From assembly GCA_002429615.1 (NCBI GenBank), contig DJAN01000030.1, positions 1-8,067 of the forward strand: DNA of 8,067 bases, written 5' to 3'. The position numbers were made by a program, and so were the translations under genes. Below are positions 6,497-8,067 of the stretch, in pieces. How positions within the stretch are numbered: position 1 is the first letter of the stretch; each line of letters begins with the position of its first letter. The notes below the pieces were generated by a model, which saw only the letters and a program-made list of their open reading frames with translations, searched no databases and was not told the origin of the DNA. The stretch is from Lysobacteraceae bacterium UBA6001. Lineage in GTDB: Bacteria; Pseudomonadota; Gammaproteobacteria; Xanthomonadales; Xanthomonadaceae.

Positions 6497-6544
6497 GAGA
6501 GGGGGCTCGGGGGAAAGAACCGCCATCATGCCCACGCGCGGCAC

Positions 6545-6582
6545 CGACGTCGCGTTGCAACGGCGGGAAAGTGTTTCCCGCC
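6545..6582. promoter_or_regulatory. Cluster of palindromes between the TGc/TPR gene and the OYE gene
   Basis: Three symmetric sequences lie within 38 bases: CGACGTCG (6545-6552), CGTTGCAACG (6553-6562) and a hairpin GGCGGGAAA-GTG-TTTCCCGCC (6562-6582) with a perfect 9-bp stem and 3-base loop. The hairpin lies 14 bases past the stop of the TGc/TPR gene and could end its transcript, though no T tract follows. The two others lie upstream of the OYE start, where a repressor such as a TetR-type NemR could bind. A weak -10 (CATGAT, 6530-6525) is the only OYE promoter hint. Terminator and operator roles cannot be separated from sequence alone. Confidence 0.4.
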
Positions 6583-6595
6583 CTGTCGTGGCCGC

Positions 6596-7777
6596 TCAGC
6601 GCGAGGACAGCGCGCCGGCCCGCTCCAGGCGCTGCAGGCCTTCCAGCTTGGCCTGGTAGCGGGTGCGGTCGTTCTCCGGGCCGAGATCGCGCGCGCGGCG
6701 CATCTCGCGTTCGGCCAGACGCGCCTGCCCGCTGAGGAAGTAGACCCGGGCCAGCCCGAAGTGGAACTGGTGCGCGTTCGGATACAGCGCCACCGCCCGC
6801 CGGTAGTGGCTGATGGCGCCGGCGTAGTCGCCGCTGCTTTCGGACTGGCGGCCGATCATGAACTGGTAGAACGGATCGACCGCGCGGATCTCCTCGAGGT
6901 GGCGCAGCATGCCGTCGGCGCTGGCGTTGTCGCCCAGGCGGCGATAGAGGTTGATCGAGTTCGACAGGCTGGCCACATGCGCGGGGTTGAGCTTCAGCGC
7001 CTGCGCATAGTCGCGGCCCGCCGCGGCCAGGTTGCCCTCGCGTGATTCCAGCACGCCGAGGTTGTTCCAGATGTTCGGCAGCGTGGCGTCCATGCGCAGC
7101 GCCTCCTGGTAATACGCACGCGCCGCCACGTTCTGGCCCGTGGCCATCAGTTCGCTGCCGCGGTTGTTGTAGTAGTGCGCGAACAGCCGCTGATCGCTGA
7201 TCACGCGCGGGCCGCGACGGTCCATCAGCACGCTGGCATCCAGGTCCACGGTGCCGTTGCGGCCATCGATGCGCACCTGCGCGTTGACGTGGCCGAAGTT
7301 GTAGATGGTGCGCTGGTCCTGCCACCAGCTCAGGACCTGGCCGACCTCCTGCGGGCGCGCGCCGATGCCGGCCTCGCGTGCCAGCGCGACGAAGAACAGG
7401 GTGAAGGACAGGCAGTTGGCGCTGCGCGACTGGTAGGTCTCGGCCACGGTATGGGTGGCGTCGGTGGAGTACTGCAGCGCCAGCGCGTCCTCGTCGAAGA
7501 TGAGATGGACCAGCGCGCGCACGCGGTCTTCCTGCGAGCCGTAGCGCATCACCTTCTGCCGCAGCAGCTGGCGCAGTTCCGGTGGCACCGCCATCAGCAC
7601 CGCCGGGGAGGTGGGGGGCAGCACGCTGGCGTCGGCGGATGCGGCCGCTGGCGTGGCATCGCTGTTGGCGGGCAGGGTCGGGGTGGCGCCGGCCACCGAC
7701 AGTTCGGCGGGCGGCAGCGTGGGGGTGGGCGTGGCCGCGGTCGCCGCGGCGAGCACGAACGAAAGCAGGATGGCCAT
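6596..7777 (-). CDS. Exported or membrane-anchored transglutaminase-like protein with C-terminal TPR repeats
   Basis: A 393-residue protein. The ATG at 7777 follows GGGAG with 7-base spacing and opens into a short hydrophobic stretch (MAILLSFVLAAATAAT), probably a signal peptide although it lacks the usual N-terminal Lys or Arg. Residues 17-60 are a low-complexity Pro/Ala/Thr linker. Residues 63-195 look like a transglutaminase-like (TGc) domain with candidate triad C122 (SANCLSFTLFFVALAREAGI), H163 (NFGHVNAQV) and D178 or D180 (TVDLD). Five TPR units fill 200-370, in phase at about 200, 234, 268, 302 and 336, with signatures such as NIWNNLGVLESREGNLAAAG and AISHYRRAVALYPNAH. TPRs bind partner proteins; TGc domains act as peptidases, amidases or cross-linkers, so a partner-directed activity outside the cytoplasm is plausible, but no substrate is known. 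The stop is at 6596. It is divergent from thpR. I do not recognise a named family. Confidence 0.85.
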   Translation of the reverse strand: MAILLSFVLAAATAATPTPTLPPAELSVAGATPTLPANSDATPAAASADASVLPPTSPAVLMAVPPELRQLLRQKVMRYGSQEDRVRALVHLIFDEDALALQYSTDATHTVAETYQSRSANCLSFTLFFVALAREAGIGARPQEVGQVLSWWQDQRTIYNFGHVNAQVRIDGRNGTVDLDASVLMDRRGPRVISDQRLFAHYYNNRGSELMATGQNVAARAYYQEALRMDATLPNIWNNLGVLESREGNLAAAGRDYAQALKLNPAHVASLSNSINLYRRLGDNASADGMLRHLEEIRAVDPFYQFMIGRQSESSGDYAGAISHYRRAVALYPNAHQFHFGLARVYFLSGQARLAEREMRRARDLGPENDRTRYQAKLEGLQRLERAGALSSR

Positions 7778-7885
7778 GGCTGTCTCCCGCGGCGGTCGCG
7801 CCGCCGCCCTTGTGCTGGGGGCAGTGTATGCCTGTTTCGGCGCGTCGGCGTGGGCGTCATGGTGCAGCGCGGCAATGGCGTGCTC

Positions 7886-7894
7886 TGCTAGTAT
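7886..7894 (+). promoter_or_regulatory. Putative extended -10 promoter for thpR
   Basis: TGCTAGTAT combines the extended -10 TGn (7886-7888) with a -10 box TAGTAT (7889-7894). There is no good -35 box at the usual distance, which extended -10 promoters tolerate. The predicted transcript start is near 7901, giving a leader of roughly 38 bases before the ATG at 7939. Confidence 0.4.
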
Positions 7895-7938
7895 CCGCGC
7901 CCCTTTCCCACGCTGCGGCGCCGCGCCGGCATGACCGG

Positions 7939-8067
7939 ATGAACCGCCAGTTCCTCTACCTGTCCTCCGCCGAAGCACAGTTGTCGCTGGGCTTTGGCGA
8001 GGCGCGCGCGACCGAGCGCCTGTTCTTCGCGCTGCTACCGCCCGCCGCGGTGGCCGAGGCGGCGCAC
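7939..8067 (+). CDS. thpR: RNA 2',3'-cyclic phosphodiesterase (ThpR/LigT), N-terminal part only
   Basis: The first 43 codons are present and the gene runs off the right edge without a stop. The protein starts MNRQFLYLSSAEAQLSLGFG and continues to ATERLFFALLPPAAVAEAAH. The segment RLFFALLPP is the first beta strand of the 2H phosphoesterase fold as found in ThpR (2'-5' RNA ligase family). The two HxT/S catalytic motifs would lie beyond the window and cannot be checked. The roughly 25 residues before the conserved strand are longer than in E. coli ThpR, but leaders of this kind occur in related bacteria. No strong Shine-Dalgarno precedes the ATG. A three-codon frame (ATG ACC GGA TGA, 7931-7942) overlaps the start through ATGA. 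It is divergent from the TGc/TPR gene across a 161-bp region. Confidence 0.75.
   Translation, partial: MNRQFLYLSSAEAQLSLGFGEARATERLFFALLPPAAVAEAAH

Noticed and set aside
5684..7045. Long plus-strand open frame opposite the OYE and TGc/TPR genes.
   Set aside because: Composition is a mirror of the coding strand, with no recognisable domain. It spans two real genes and the gap between them.
5889..7325. Minus-strand frame running across both the OYE and the TGc/TPR genes, which might suggest a fusion.
   Set aside because: It is out of frame with both genes and gives Arg/Pro-rich sequence without domains; the two real frames are separate and end or start at sensible sites.
7778..7978. N-terminal extension of the TGc/TPR protein by 67 codons.
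   Set aside because: It would cover the divergent promoter region and the thpR start. The ATG at 7777 has a good GGGAG ribosome site and opens into a signal-like segment.
1..8067. Defence island, prophage, biosynthetic cluster or CRISPR array.
   Set aside because: No spaced direct repeats, phage or transposase motifs, toxin-antitoxin pairs, nuclease or helicase genes, or synthase modules are visible on either strand.

Overview
The window looks like ordinary chromosome from a high-GC gammaproteobacterium, most likely Xanthomonadales (Lysobacter/Luteimonas/Xanthomonas-like). This placement is an inference. It rests on the very high GC content, the NNS-type codon use, the mix of S9 peptidase, L,D-transpeptidase, OYE and ThpR homologues, and a REP-like hairpin headed by GTAG on the minus strand, of a kind I associate with xanthomonads and pseudomonads. 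I see no phage, transposase, tRNA, rRNA or CRISPR signal, and no gap between genes longer than about 210 bp.

Layout, left to right. (1) 1-129, minus: the first 43 codons of a small exported protein, cut by the window edge, with its own promoter. (2) 190-1152, minus: a cation diffusion facilitator of the SLC30A9-like type. (3) 1153-1362: divergent intergenic region with a REP-like hairpin and two putative promoters. (4) 1363-1698, plus: a YjdM/PhnA-type zinc-ribbon protein. (5) 1714-2766, minus: an exported YkuD L,D-transpeptidase with a second, catalytically dead YkuD-like half. (6) 2883-5363, plus: an exported S9 prolyl-oligopeptidase-family peptidase with an unusual N-terminal extra domain. 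(7) 5380-6496, minus: an Old Yellow Enzyme (NemA-like ene-reductase) broken by an apparent one-base insertion. (8) 6596-7777, minus: a transglutaminase-like plus TPR protein. (9) 7939-8067, plus: the start of thpR (RNA 2',3'-cyclic phosphodiesterase), cut by the window edge.

The genes are mostly separate units in convergent or divergent pairs, with no obvious shared pathway. The loosest common theme is envelope and stress physiology: an L,D-transpeptidase for peptidoglycan cross-linking or modification, a periplasmic peptidase, a metal transporter, a reductase for electrophiles, and an exported or membrane-anchored TGc/TPR protein. Both convergent pairs (yjdM/ldt and S9/OYE) are only 15-16 bp apart and have a GC-rich hairpin over the junction that could end transcription from both sides.

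I did not find a convincing new biological system. The points most worth a second look are the frameshift in the OYE gene, the duplicated and decayed catalytic half of the L,D-transpeptidase, the extra N-terminal domain of the S9 peptidase, and the 24-bp perfect palindrome at the S9 stop codon.
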